A stretch of 35,140 nucleotides of DNA from Actinomycetota bacterium (lineage in GTDB: Bacteria; Armatimonadota; SYMT01), in assembly GCA_005798285.1 (NCBI GenBank), contig SYKE01000121.1, positions 1 through 35,140 of the forward strand. Direction: 5' to 3'. The notes beneath the pieces are model-generated. The model made no database searches and had not been told where the DNA came from. It worked only from the letters and a program-made list of their open reading frames with translations. Below, in pieces: positions 1 through 9,170 of this stretch. The position numbers and the translations under genes were made by a program. Numbering within the stretch: the first letter of the stretch is position 1; the number at the start of each line of letters is the position of its first letter.

Positions 1-516
1 AAACATCCACATGGGAACCAGGGCGGGAAAGTTGACCGGCGTGATCCCGGCCACGACGCCGAGAGGAAACCGGCGGGTGTAGCAGTCCACGCCGCTGCTG
101 ACCTCCAGATGATCCCCGGCGAGGAGCTGCGGAAGTCCGACGGCATACTCCACGATCTCAACGCCGCGCTGGATCCCTGCCGCCGACTCGGGAAGGGTCT
201 TTCCGTTCTCCGCCGTGACCTGATGCGCGAGCTCGTCGAGATGACGCTCCACCAGCGACTTGAAGCGAAACAGCACCTGAACGCGGTCTTTCACCGGCAC
301 AGCGCTCCAGGCGAGGAATGCCTGCTGGGCCGTGCGAACGGCGCGGTCCACCAGTCCCGCATCAGCGGCATGCACCACCCCGAGTGGTGATCCGTCCACC
401 GGGGACTGCAGCGGGCGAAGGGCTCTGAGCGAGCCGTCGGTCACCCGTTCGCCGCCGATGTGGTGAGACGCGATGAGGCAAGAGGTGGTGGGGCGGGAGG
501 CGGTGTTAGTTTGCAC
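1..516 (-). CDS. mmsA: Methylmalonate-semialdehyde / aldehyde dehydrogenase family protein, N-terminal part (runs off left edge)
   Basis: Reverse-strand translation from GTG at 516: VQTNTASRPTTSCLIASHHIGGERVTDGS...VDRAVRTAQQAFLAWSAVPVKDRVQVLFRFKSLVERHLDELAHQVTAENGKTLPESAAGIQRGVEIVEYA...SSGVDCYTRRFPLGVVAGITPVNFPALVPMWMF; the last segment is the MMSDH/ALDH-type PLGVVAGITPxNFPxxVPMWMF motif. Open at the window edge, so absent from the ORF track. Confidence 0.88.
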   Translation of the reverse strand, partial: MQTNTASRPTTSCLIASHHIGGERVTDGSLRALRPLQSPVDGSPLGVVHAADAGLVDRAVRTAQQAFLAWSAVPVKDRVQVLFRFKSLVERHLDELAHQVTAENGKTLPESAAGIQRGVEIVEYAVGLPQLLAGDHLEVSSGVDCYTRRFPLGVVAGITPVNFPALVPMWMF

Positions 517-1009
517 GGGTTCGTGTGAGAAGGTCGGCGAGTACGGCCCGAGGTTCACGGTCGCCGCGAACTCGCACGAGGTCATCGGTGATCTCTAGGG
601 TGGCGAACTGGCTGGAAATGAGGCTGGAGGGCATGAAGTGTCCAACCCGAGTCTTCATTCGGGTCTCGATCGTCTCGGGATCGGCCTCCAACAGCACAAA
701 CATGATCTGGGTTGGCGGATCATCCGCCCGAAGCCACTGTCTGAGTCCCGAATGGAGAGCGGAGCAGGCCATCACATGACGTCTTCCCTGCGCCCGAACT
801 TCGACAATGCGCTGGCGCAAACGCTCATACCAGGGGCGCCGATCCGCATCCGTGAGAGGCACGCCGCGAGACAACCGGCTCCGGTTCTCCGGCAGGTGGT
901 AATCGTCCGAGTCGTCGAACACGGCTCCGATCGCGTCGGCCAGCAGTCGACCCATCAAGGACTTTCCCGCGCCGCAAACGCCCATCAGGATGATGGTGCT
1001 CGCCGTCAT
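506..1009 (-). CDS. gntK: Gluconokinase (GntK-like, P-loop carbohydrate kinase)
   Basis: ORF 506..1051; P-loop GVCGAGKS, DSDDYHLPENRSRLSRGVPLTDADRRPWYERL, RVGHFMPSSLISSQFATLE are GntK signatures. ATG at 1009 (MTASTIILMGVCG) chosen; a GTG start at 1051 is possible. Overlaps the mmsA start by 11 bp. Confidence 0.88.
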   Translation of the reverse strand: MTASTIILMGVCGAGKSLMGRLLADAIGAVFDDSDDYHLPENRSRLSRGVPLTDADRRPWYERLRQRIVEVRAQGRRHVMACSALHSGLRQWLRADDPPTQIMFVLLEADPETIETRMKTRVGHFMPSSLISSQFATLEITDDLVRVRGDREPRAVLADLLTRTRAN

Positions 1010-1061
1010 GCCGCCGCCCACTTCCGGGTCGCGACCGTCGACATGAGCCACCGCGCACGGA

Positions 1062-2468
1062 TCAAGCCAGGATCTCCTTCACCACTTCGCCGTAGACGTC
1101 GGTCAAACGGTAGTCTCGACCCATGTGTCGCCAGGTGAGGCGGGTGTGGTCGAGCCCGAGCTGATGCAGGATCGTGGCGTGCAGGTCGTGGAGATGGACC
1201 CGGCCGGCCACCACCCGGTATCCCATCTCATCGGTCTCGCCGTGGGTAAGCCCGGGCCGAATGCCGCCGCCGGCCATCCAGGCGCAGAAGCTCTCCGGCT
1301 GATGCTCGCGTCCGTGGGTGTCGATCGGCGCAGTGCCGCTGAGATCCTGACTCCACGGTGTCCGGCCGAACTCGCCGGACCAGAGCACCAGCGTGTCGTC
1401 CAGGAGCCCCCTCGACTTGAGGTCCTTGAGGAGCGCTGCGGCGGGTTGATCCGTTTCGGCGCAGAGGCGACGGATATTGGATCGGATCTCGCCGTGGTGA
1501 TCCCAGCCGCCCATCGTTACCTGCACGAAGCGAACGCCGGCCTCACTCAACCGCCGCGCGAGCAGGCAGGCCCGTCCGTTCCGGTCGGTGGTCCGATTTC
1601 CAACTCCGTAGAGATCGAGTGTGGCCTTGCTCTCGCGAGACAGATCCACAATCTCGGGCGCCGTACGCTGCATCCGGAACGCGAGCTCCATGGCCTCGAT
1701 CATCCCCTGCATCGCCTGGTCGCCATCGAGCCGATCCACCAGCCGCCGATTGAGGCGCTGCGTGAGTTCGAGTCGATCTCGCTGAATCGTGGCGTTGGGG
1801 GAGGCGTTGCGAAGATTCTCGACCGGAGTCTGATCGGGCTGCAGCGGAACCGTGAGTCGCGTTCCCTGGTGCGCGGCGGGCAGGAACGCGGATCCGTAAT
1901 ACCGGACGTCCGCCTGCGGATGGATCGTCACAAAGCTGGGCAGATCCCGGCTTTCGGACCCCAGACCGTAGCTGATCCACGCGCCCATGGAGGGCCGCAC
2001 ATCGTTCTGCGTTCCGGTGTGGAACTGCAGCTCCGCCGGCGCGTGCTGCGGATTGTCCGCCGACATCCCGCGAAGAAGGCAAAGGTCGTCCGCCACACCC
2101 GACAGATGCGGCAGCAGATCGGACATGGGAACCCCGGATTGTCCTCGCGGCCGGACCGGGGCGGCCTCCGCGAGCGCCAGGAACTTCTCAGTGCCCACCT
2201 GCAGGAGCTGCTTTGGAAGCGGGGAATCGATCTTTTCACCGTGCCGGCTCCGAATGTACGGCTTGGGGTCAAACAGATCATGCTGGGAGGGTCCTCCCTG
2301 CATGAACAGGAAGATGACCCGTTTCGCTCGGGGCGTAAAATGGGGCGGCCGCTCGGCGAGAGTGCCGGCGGCGGCGTACGCCAGATCTTGAAGCGCGAGC
2401 GCTCCAAATCCGCACGCCGAAGCACGGAGCCACTGACGTCGGTTGAGAACAGGGTTGAACTTCATCAA
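1062..2468 (-). CDS. DUF1501 domain-containing protein (Tat-like signal)
   Basis: 468 aa; N-terminal RRQWLRASACGFGALALQ Tat-like signal, FLFMQGGPSQHDLFDPKP, GRTPWSQD...GREHQPESFCAWMAGGGIRPG typical of DUF1501; adjacent to a PSCyt1/DUF1549/DUF1553 gene as usual for the family. Confidence 0.92.
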   Translation of the reverse strand: MMKFNPVLNRRQWLRASACGFGALALQDLAYAAAGTLAERPPHFTPRAKRVIFLFMQGGPSQHDLFDPKPYIRSRHGEKIDSPLPKQLLQVGTEKFLALAEAAPVRPRGQSGVPMSDLLPHLSGVADDLCLLRGMSADNPQHAPAELQFHTGTQNDVRPSMGAWISYGLGSESRDLPSFVTIHPQADVRYYGSAFLPAAHQGTRLTVPLQPDQTPVENLRNASPNATIQRDRLELTQRLNRRLVDRLDGDQAMQGMIEAMELAFRMQRTAPEIVDLSRESKATLDLYGVGNRTTDRNGRACLLARRLSEAGVRFVQVTMGGWDHHGEIRSNIRRLCAETDQPAAALLKDLKSRGLLDDTLVLWSGEFGRTPWSQDLSGTAPIDTHGREHQPESFCAWMAGGGIRPGLTHGETDEMGYRVVAGRVHLHDLHATILHQLGLDHTRLTWRHMGRDYRLTDVYGEVVKEILA

Positions 2469-2485
2469 AGTCTCGGCTCCGGGGA

Positions 2486-4978
2486 CTACAGGCGAAAGAG
2501 AAATTCGTTGGACTCGATGAGCGCGTGGGCAAGCTCCACCCAGGATGCCTGCGGGATGGCCGCCGAGCCGCCGCCATCGCCCCGCGTGCGTTCCAGGAAC
2601 GCGGCCGCTTCGTCCCGCTCTGGTGCGAGGATGGGACGGTTGAACACGCGCAGCCAGAGTGCATCGAGCCTGTCGTGCGTTTCACCGGGTGAGGAGAGGA
2701 TGGACTTTGCCAGCCCTTCCGCCCGACTGCGGACCATGCCGTTGTTCAAGAGGAACAGCGCCTGGGTGGGAACGACGGTTTGAGGTCGCCTCCCGGCCAT
2801 CTGGGCCGGCTGGGTGAAGTCAAAGACGTCTCTCAGTCGCGTGGGCGCGGGCTGCGAACTCCGGATCACCGGGAGGTAAACACTGCGCTGGAACTCTTGC
2901 TCGGGCCTGAACCGGCTGAGGCGGAAGTTCGGTGGGTTGACCCCCGACTGCTTCAGCCCGCCGGTGTTCTCCAGATACTCCAGGGGGAGCCCGGGACCAC
3001 CGTCACACCCCTTCAATTCGCCACTCACGACCAGGAGGCCATCCCGAATTGCCTCGGCGTCCAGTCGCTGTCGATTCATTCGGCTCAGCAGACGATTCTC
3101 GGGGTCCTTGACAAGGGATTCGGCACTTCCCTTGCTGCTCATCCGGTAGGTACGGCTCAGAACCAGCGCTCGGATGAGTTTCTTCTGCGACCAGCCCTCC
3201 CGCATGAACCGGGTCGCCAGGTGATCCAGGAGTTCCGGGTGGCTTGGTTTCTCACCCCGGATGCCGAAGTAGTCGACCGATCGGACCAACCCTTCGCCGA
3301 AGAGTTTCTGCCAGATGCGGTTGACGGCAACGCGGGCGGTGAGGGGATGCCGGGGATCGGTAAGCCAGTCTGCGAGCTGCAGCCGTCCGCTCTGACCGGC
3401 TGGAATCGGTGGTGACGGCCCCCACGAGGCCACTCGGAGGAAGCCGCGCGGTACGGAGGGTCCGAGTGCATACGGGTTCCCGCGGATACAGATCCGCATG
3501 TCGCCGGTTTGCTCGCCATCGCGAACCCCAAAGGCGCGCGGCGAGTTCGGTTGGAAGAACTCCGCGTGCTCCAGCTCCGAGGCCAGTCTCCGGCTCTTCG
3601 CCGCAAGCTCATCGATCTGAGGTTTGAGATCGGCGGAGCCCGGCGACGCCTTTGACATCTGGGCGGTCAGTGTCTGCTGCCGGCCCAGAGTTTCACGGTG
3701 CTCCTGGCGCAGTCGCTCGAGTTTCCGTTGATGCTCCGCCTCCCGCCCCTTGCGGAGCGTCACCTGTGCCGAAGTCTCCGGCAATTCCACGGTGTTGATG
3801 CCGCTCCAGATGCCGTAGGGGATCTTGTGCGTGGAGTGCGTGCTCTTGAAGATGCCGGCCAGAGCGTAGTAATCCGACTGCGGGATGGGATCGAACTTGT
3901 GATCGTGACAGCGGGCGCAGCCGACCGTTTGTCCGAGAAACGCCTGACTCACCTTGCTGACCTGCTGATCGGCGTGATCGGTCTCCAGCTTCAGCTTGTC
4001 CGGATTGACGATCTCGACATCGCCCAACACGAGGAAGCCGGTGGCCACCCGGTTGTCCGCCCGCTCTTCGGCGGACTTGTGGGGGAGGAGATCCCCTGCG
4101 ACTTGCTCTCGAATGAGGCGGTCGTACGGCTTGTCCTGATTGAAGGCACGGATCAGATAGTCCCGATATCGCCACGCGTGCTCGGCGAAGACATCGTTCG
4201 AGGTGCCGACCTGGTCGGCGTATCCGGTCAGGTCGAGCCAGTGGCGCGCCCACCGCTCTCCGAACCCGGTTGAGTTCAGCAGTCCGTCGACCACGCGAGC
4301 ATCTGCCTGCGGCGACTGATCGGAGACGTAGCGCTGGATGGCGTCGGGGGTCGGGGGCAGCCCGGTCAGATCCAGGCTCACGCGCCGTAGCCATGTGTAG
4401 CGATCCGCGTCCGGAGCCGGGGGGATGCCGCGATTCTCGAGTTTCGAGAGGATGAAGCGGTCGGTCGGATCACGCGGCCAGGTTGTGTTCTTCACGGGGG
4501 GCACAGCCGGCTGCGTGACGGGGCGATAGGCCCAGAACTGCTTGCCTCTCCTGAGATCCACCCCACCGGTTGCAGCCGGAGCGCTCGCGACCCGAGGATC
4601 CGGCGCGCCCTGCCGCACCCAGTCCTCCAGCACCGCGATCTCCGCGGCGGGAAGCCGTCCGCTCGGGGGCATCCGAAGTTCCGCGTGACGAAAGCGGACC
4701 GCCTGGATGAGCAGGCTGCCGTCCACATCTCCCGGCTTCACGGCAGGGCCATGATCGCCGCCTCGCTGCCACCCGCTTCGCGAGTCCAGCGCAAGCCCAC
4801 CCTGGAGCTTTCCCTCATGGGAGTGGCAGGCGTAGCACCGCTTTCGCAGCAGCGGGAGCACCTTCTGCTCGAAGGCGCCTGGTGCGGCGTCCGCCCGGCG
4901 TGTCGACATCCCGGTCGACGAGATCAGCAGCAACGCTGTGAGAAAGAGAAGTACCCGCACAGGATTGTTTCCGTCCAC
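2486..4978 (-). CDS. Planctomycete-type cytochrome c (PSCyt1) / DUF1549 / DUF1553 domain protein
   Basis: 830 aa; RKRCYACHSHEGKLQGGLALDSRSG (CxxCH), DRFILSKLENRGIPPAPDADRYTWLRRVSLDLTGLPPTPD (DUF1549), CARCHDHKFDPIPQSDYYALAGIF (second CxxCH), C-terminal DUF1553-like RLQLADWLTDPRHPLTARVAVNRIWQKLFGEGLVRSVDYFG. Confidence 0.92.
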   Translation of the reverse strand: MDGNNPVRVLLFLTALLLISSTGMSTRRADAAPGAFEQKVLPLLRKRCYACHSHEGKLQGGLALDSRSGWQRGGDHGPAVKPGDVDGSLLIQAVRFRHAELRMPPSGRLPAAEIAVLEDWVRQGAPDPRVASAPAATGGVDLRRGKQFWAYRPVTQPAVPPVKNTTWPRDPTDRFILSKLENRGIPPAPDADRYTWLRRVSLDLTGLPPTPDAIQRYVSDQSPQADARVVDGLLNSTGFGERWARHWLDLTGYADQVGTSNDVFAEHAWRYRDYLIRAFNQDKPYDRLIREQVAGDLLPHKSAEERADNRVATGFLVLGDVEIVNPDKLKLETDHADQQVSKVSQAFLGQTVGCARCHDHKFDPIPQSDYYALAGIFKSTHSTHKIPYGIWSGINTVELPETSAQVTLRKGREAEHQRKLERLRQEHRETLGRQQTLTAQMSKASPGSADLKPQIDELAAKSRRLASELEHAEFFQPNSPRAFGVRDGEQTGDMRICIRGNPYALGPSVPRGFLRVASWGPSPPIPAGQSGRLQLADWLTDPRHPLTARVAVNRIWQKLFGEGLVRSVDYFGIRGEKPSHPELLDHLATRFMREGWSQKKLIRALVLSRTYRMSSKGSAESLVKDPENRLLSRMNRQRLDAEAIRDGLLVVSGELKGCDGGPGLPLEYLENTGGLKQSGVNPPNFRLSRFRPEQEFQRSVYLPVIRSSQPAPTRLRDVFDFTQPAQMAGRRPQTVVPTQALFLLNNGMVRSRAEGLAKSILSSPGETHDRLDALWLRVFNRPILAPERDEAAAFLERTRGDGGGSAAIPQASWVELAHALIESNEFLFRL

Positions 4979-5206
4979 TCGGCCGTGTCGAGGGTCTCGG
5001 GGGACCCCACGCTGGAGATTGCCGAACTCACGAACAGGCTACTGTTCGTCACAGGGTCCGGGGGTCCTGCCTCTTTGCCGACCAGCCCGAGGCAGGGGGC
5101 ATCAGGAAAGCAGGGGCGGGAGATGGAACTGCAGGAGTCGGGGTCGGCAAAGTGAACTGAGTTGCGAAACTACCCGGGACGATCGGCGTAGGCGAAGGAG
5201 ACCGGA

Positions 5207-5437
5207 ATGAGCGACGAAGCCACCAGAGTTTGTGTCGAATGTGGCGGGACGGCGGTCTCGATTACAATCCTGGATCGCGATCGGTCGAATACACCGAGCG
5301 GTCTTGTCTACCACCGGTCGGGAGACAAGCTGAACTTCTGGACCGGCAAGTTCCCGACGGCCGGGCTGGTAAGCGCGTTTATGTGTGGAACGTGCGGCCG
5401 CATCTCGCTGTACGGAGTCGTCACCGACGGAGCCTGA
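5207..5437 (+). CDS. Small zinc-ribbon-like protein of unknown function
   Basis: 76 aa with CVEC...CGTC pair of CxxC motifs; good Shine-Dalgarno (gaaggagaccggaATG). Confidence 0.65.
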   Translation: MSDEATRVCVECGGTAVSITILDRDRSNTPSGLVYHRSGDKLNFWTGKFPTAGLVSAFMCGTCGRISLYGVVTDGA

Positions 5438-5488
5438 GGTTGAATACGCATCGCGGAGGCTCGACTCGGTGGGTGTTCCCGCCGGTGT

Positions 5489-6046
5489 TCAGTCGGAGGG
5501 TCCCGGTAGGACTCCGCACAGAGGGCGCAGGGTTCCCTCGAAGGCCGCTCCGGAGGTGGTGAGGTAGAGCGCGCCTCCGCTCACCGTGAGTTCCCAGGAG
5601 ACGATCCGGTCGAGTCGCGCCACCAGCGCCTCCAGGAGTGCCGGATCCAGCTCCGCGACGGTGATGTTGCTCAGGGACTGGAGCGACGCAAGGTGGTCCT
5701 TTTCCCAGCGCGGCAGACTCTTACCGTAGGCGAGGACGACCACCCGTGCGGAGTGGCGCGCCGCCTTTGCCAGCCGAGCCGAGTCCGGCAGCCCGACTTC
5801 GATCCAGACGCGAACTCGCCCATCTGAGTCGCGGACCCAGACATCGGGTTCATCGCCGGCGCCGACGCCGCCCGTGAAGGCGATGCCCTCTTCGAACCAG
5901 ACACAGTAAGCGATGAGGCGGGCGACCAGCCGGTGGGCCGTTTCGCTGTCGGCCCGCGCGATGCTCATCTGGATCGTCTCGTACACCTGTCGGTCGGTGT
6001 CTGCGAGCTCGATGTGGATGCGGTGGATGGTGGAACGCTGCGCCAT
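5489..6046 (-). CDS. yaeQ: YaeQ family protein
   Basis: MAQRSTIHRIHIELADTDRQVYETIQMSIARADSETAHRLVARLIAYCVWFEEGIAFTGGVGAGDEPDVWVRDSDGRVRVWIEVGLPDSARLAKAARHSARVVVLAYG matches YaeQ layout (SET..RLVARLLAY, DEPDxW, WIxVGxPD). Listed ORF start 6394 is too far upstream; ATG at 6046 used. Confidence 0.85.
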   Translation of the reverse strand: MAQRSTIHRIHIELADTDRQVYETIQMSIARADSETAHRLVARLIAYCVWFEEGIAFTGGVGAGDEPDVWVRDSDGRVRVWIEVGLPDSARLAKAARHSARVVVLAYGKSLPRWEKDHLASLQSLSNITVAELDPALLEALVARLDRIVSWELTVSGGALYLTTSGAAFEGTLRPLCGVLPGPSD

Positions 6047-6399
6047 GGGTCGCCTCCGAAGGGTGCGACGAGCGTGCCGCCCGCCTATTCTACGGGAACC
6101 GGCGACAACCGGCGCCGGAAGACTCGGCCGCGGTGTTGCTCCAGGGCGTCGGCGGCCCGCTCCCCTGGCCCATCCCGCCGCCGACCGCTTCGCCCATTCC
6201 TCCGAACTCTCTGATGCGGTACCATGGGTTCGTCTCGAACCGGGTTGCCGGATGGATCTGTGCCGGCAGCGACGAGTCGGGGTCACCGGGCATGGACCCT
6301 CCGCGGCCCCGCTCGGCAATCGGAGTTCAGTCCGGCCCGACGAAGGAGCGTGCTGACCTCGGTGGAACACTGTCAGGCGGGAAGCCGAAGTCACGTGAC

Positions 6400-7389
6400 A
6401 TGCTGAATCCTCTCATCCCGGCCCTCGTGGTTGCGCCGATGGACGGCATCACGGATGCGCCGATGCGAACGCTGCTGGGAGAGTTCGGGGCGTTCACCTA
6501 CGCAGTCTCCGAGTTCGTGCGGGTGAGTTCCGTGCCACTCAGCGCGAAGGCATTTCGTCGTGCCGTGCCGGAACTGCTCGCCGACGGAAGAACGCCCTCC
6601 GGCCTGCCGGTGCAGATCCAGATCCTGGGTGGCGACCCCGAGCGCATGGCGCTCTCGGCCTTCGAAGCGTGCGCGGCGGGCGCCTCCGCGATCGATCTCA
6701 ACTTCGGCTGTCCGGCGCCGATCGTGAACCGGCACGATGGTGGCGCCTCCTTGCTGAGACATCCCGCTCGAATTCGCGAGATTGTCGCAGCGGTGCGGGC
6801 TGCAGTCCCGGAACCGGTGGCAGTCTCCGCGAAACTCAGGCTCGGGTGGGACACCACCGACTCGATCGATGAAAACGCGGCGATGGCGGCGGAAGGCGGA
6901 GCCTCGTGGCTGACGATCCATGCCCGCACGCGCGTCCAGGGCTACCGACCGCCGGTCTACTGGCCCTGCATTGGGAAGGTGCGGGCCGATCTCGGACTTC
7001 CTATCATTGCCAATGGAGACATCTGGAGCATCGAGGACTTTCGCCGCTGCCGGGACGAAACGGGCTGCATTCACTACATGCTCGGGCGGGGCGCCCTCGC
7101 CGATCCGACGCTGCCGAAGCGGATCGCCGTCGAACTCGGGATCCGGTCGGGAGAGCCCCCTCAAACCGACTGGGTGAAGCTGTTCGAGAGATTTGTCGAA
7201 CTGATGGCGGACGATAGCGAGCGAGGCCGATCGCGCACGCTGTGCCGATTGAAGCAGTGGCTGCTCCTGAGCCACGAACACGGCGAGTTGCGTTGCTTCC
7301 ACGAGCTCAAGCGCTCGAAGACGCTCCCGGAGTTTTTCGGCGGGCTCGTGGACTGGGTGGAAACCACCTCGAGCCGTCAGGCGGTGTAG
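6400..7389 (+). CDS. tRNA-dihydrouridine synthase (Dus family, DusC-like)
   Basis: MLNPLIPALVVAPMDGITDAPMRTLL..., INFGCP-type IDLNFGCPAPIVNRHDGGASLLRHP, VSAKLRLGW, LTIHARTRVQGYRPPVYWPCIGKV, IIANGDIWS, MLGRGALADP. ATG at 6400 rather than the listed 6133. Confidence 0.9.
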   Translation: MLNPLIPALVVAPMDGITDAPMRTLLGEFGAFTYAVSEFVRVSSVPLSAKAFRRAVPELLADGRTPSGLPVQIQILGGDPERMALSAFEACAAGASAIDLNFGCPAPIVNRHDGGASLLRHPARIREIVAAVRAAVPEPVAVSAKLRLGWDTTDSIDENAAMAAEGGASWLTIHARTRVQGYRPPVYWPCIGKVRADLGLPIIANGDIWSIEDFRRCRDETGCIHYMLGRGALADPTLPKRIAVELGIRSGEPPQTDWVKLFERFVELMADDSERGRSRTLCRLKQWLLLSHEHGELRCFHELKRSKTLPEFFGGLVDWVETTSSRQAV

Positions 7390-7442
7390 ATCCCGCCCAC
7401 CCGGCGAGCCCGGCAGGCAGGACCGACATGCAATCAGCCTGG

Positions 7443-7473
7443 CCCGCCCGGTCGCCCTGCGCTGACGGGCGGG
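7443..7473 (+). terminator. GC-rich stem-loop between convergent genes, possible terminator for the Dus gene
   Basis: cccgcccg (7443-7450) / cgggcggg (7466-7473), followed on the + strand by tctctctgt. Confidence 0.45.
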
Positions 7474-7509
7474 TCTCTCTGTCCTGGCGCCCGCCGCACA
7501 GGGTGTGGA

Positions 7510-8616
7510 CTACTGCCTTTGCGGCTGGGAAAACCGGCCCCTCTTGACTCCATCAATGAGGCGCTCCCGTAATGCCAACAACTCTGCTCGATAGGTTGCC
7601 CATGGCAGACCGTAGCGAGGCTCAAGTTCCGCGAGGCTGAGGAAGCCCCTGCGCGCGAGACCGCCCGAGCGTTCCTTGGCATCCAGCATCGCTGATCGCC
7701 ACTCCGGGAAGGGAGGAGCCATCAGTCCCTCTTCGATCCGGTACAGGCCCAATCCGAGGAGTGTCGGAAAGTGCGAGGCAACGTATTGTTCGCCGAGCCA
7801 CCGCTCCGACACCACTCCAGGTCGTGGCTCCAATCGACGGATCTTGGATTGAGTCATGAAAAGGTAGCTATCCCCGATCCGGAGCATCGGTCGATCTGCA
7901 GGACGACCCCCGTAGCGGTGCGCTCCCGGCCAGGCAATCCGTAAGAATCGCGGCGTACCAGAAGCCAGCGGTCGGTAATCCTCGATCACTCTGACCGCGT
8001 AACTCGTCCATTCTTGTCCCGGGTACGGCGCCTCGAGAAACGTGCCCACGACACCTTCAACCACTCCCAAAACAATGTAGCGTGAAGAGTGGTAGCGCCA
8101 ATGAAGCTCCCTCACCTGCCCATAGGGTAGTTTGGTCACAGCCATTGAGGCGTCCGAGAGTTTCGGCGATGGCGCCGCGGGGGCTGAAGGTATCAACAAA
8201 GGGCGCCAGTTGCGACGCAAGCTCTGTTGTTCAGTTTTCGCCGACAGAGGAATCACAGCGCCACTGGAGTCCACCACTGCAAGACAGTCTGGCGACTCCC
8301 ACGCCCGGTAGGTTTGTGGCTGAGGAATGCCGAGTGTGATCTCCCAACTTGGGTTCCCAGTTGGAAGTTTCCCGCCGGACGGCTTGAGACGTTGAACCGC
8401 CTGAGTCAAGTCCGGGTTCGCCGGAACTCGCCAGCCCTTCCATTTTCCGTCCTCCAAGGTGGCTCCGAGCAACTCTTCCGAATCAGGCTCTCCGACCTGG
8501 GCGCTCGCTTCCGGCGCACGATTACGGGCGCCAGATTCTCCAGGAAGTGCGATAAGACTGCAAAGTCCAAGGGCCAATAGAGACCTGAGCAAACCGGTGC
8601 GACACCAGATGATCAC
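7510..8616 (-). CDS. Secreted/exported hypothetical protein
   Basis: In-frame GTG at 8616 with strong SD (GGAGGTAAAGAAGTG) inside ORF 7510..9489; hydrophobic N-terminus LLRSLLALGLCSLIALPGESGA; 368 aa; no family recognised with confidence. Confidence 0.75.
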   Translation of the reverse strand: MIIWCRTGLLRSLLALGLCSLIALPGESGARNRAPEASAQVGEPDSEELLGATLEDGKWKGWRVPANPDLTQAVQRLKPSGGKLPTGNPSWEITLGIPQPQTYRAWESPDCLAVVDSSGAVIPLSAKTEQQSLRRNWRPLLIPSAPAAPSPKLSDASMAVTKLPYGQVRELHWRYHSSRYIVLGVVEGVVGTFLEAPYPGQEWTSYAVRVIEDYRPLASGTPRFLRIAWPGAHRYGGRPADRPMLRIGDSYLFMTQSKIRRLEPRPGVVSERWLGEQYVASHFPTLLGLGLYRIEEGLMAPPFPEWRSAMLDAKERSGGLARRGFLSLAELEPRYGLPWATYRAELLALRERLIDGVKRGRFSQPQRQ

Positions 8617-9130
8617 TTCTTTACCTCCTCCGGCCTCCAAACAAACACGAGTCAAACTCGAATGGCGCCCCGCGTAGCGTAAAGAAAAACGACGAGGGTC
8701 TTCCTTGCAAACGGTGGGGACAGAATCCAGACCTGCGGCTCCGGATGGGAGTGCAACAGTTGATGTCCATGGCAGAATGCTGGCGGTTGTCGCGGGAGAT
8801 GTCCACAGCCGCGGAGACGGTGAATCGATGGTTGCGATCAGGTTCCAGAGAAGCACCCCCGCTCCATCACCCGGTGGAGTTGCTTGCGTTAACGCCTCAA
8901 CCCAGGGGAGAGCAGAGCGCCGGCGATCTGCCGACGAACAAAGCTCGAGTTCGAGGCGCCCGAACAGAGCCACAACGGCCTCAAAGAGGGATGTCGGCGA
9001 GCCAAACGGGGGAAATCCAGCCGCTGGCTGGCGATTCCGAAGATTCACGGCCCCATGCCCGCAGTTGAACCCCGAGGAGCGAGTGTTCTGACACAGTCTT
9101 AGGTCGCTGGGGTGGGATGGGGTGGGATCC

Positions 9131-9162
9131 CCCGAAGGGACGGACGAATCCGCCCCTTCGGG
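9131..9162 (-). terminator. Strong stem-loop just past the stop codon of the DUF1552 gene
   Basis: cccgaaggg (9131-9139) / cccttcggg (9154-9162) perfect 9 bp, then one mismatch, then cgga (9141-9144) / tccg (9149-9152) around a CGAA loop. No U-tract on the - strand, so terminator role is inferred from position. Confidence 0.5.
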
Positions 9163-9170
9163 AACCTGAG

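Noticed and set aside
1125-2783. 552-aa + strand ORF
   Set aside because: Entirely antisense to the well-supported DUF1501 and DUF1549/1553 genes; low-complexity Arg/Gly/Pro-rich composition typical of GC-rich shadow ORFs.
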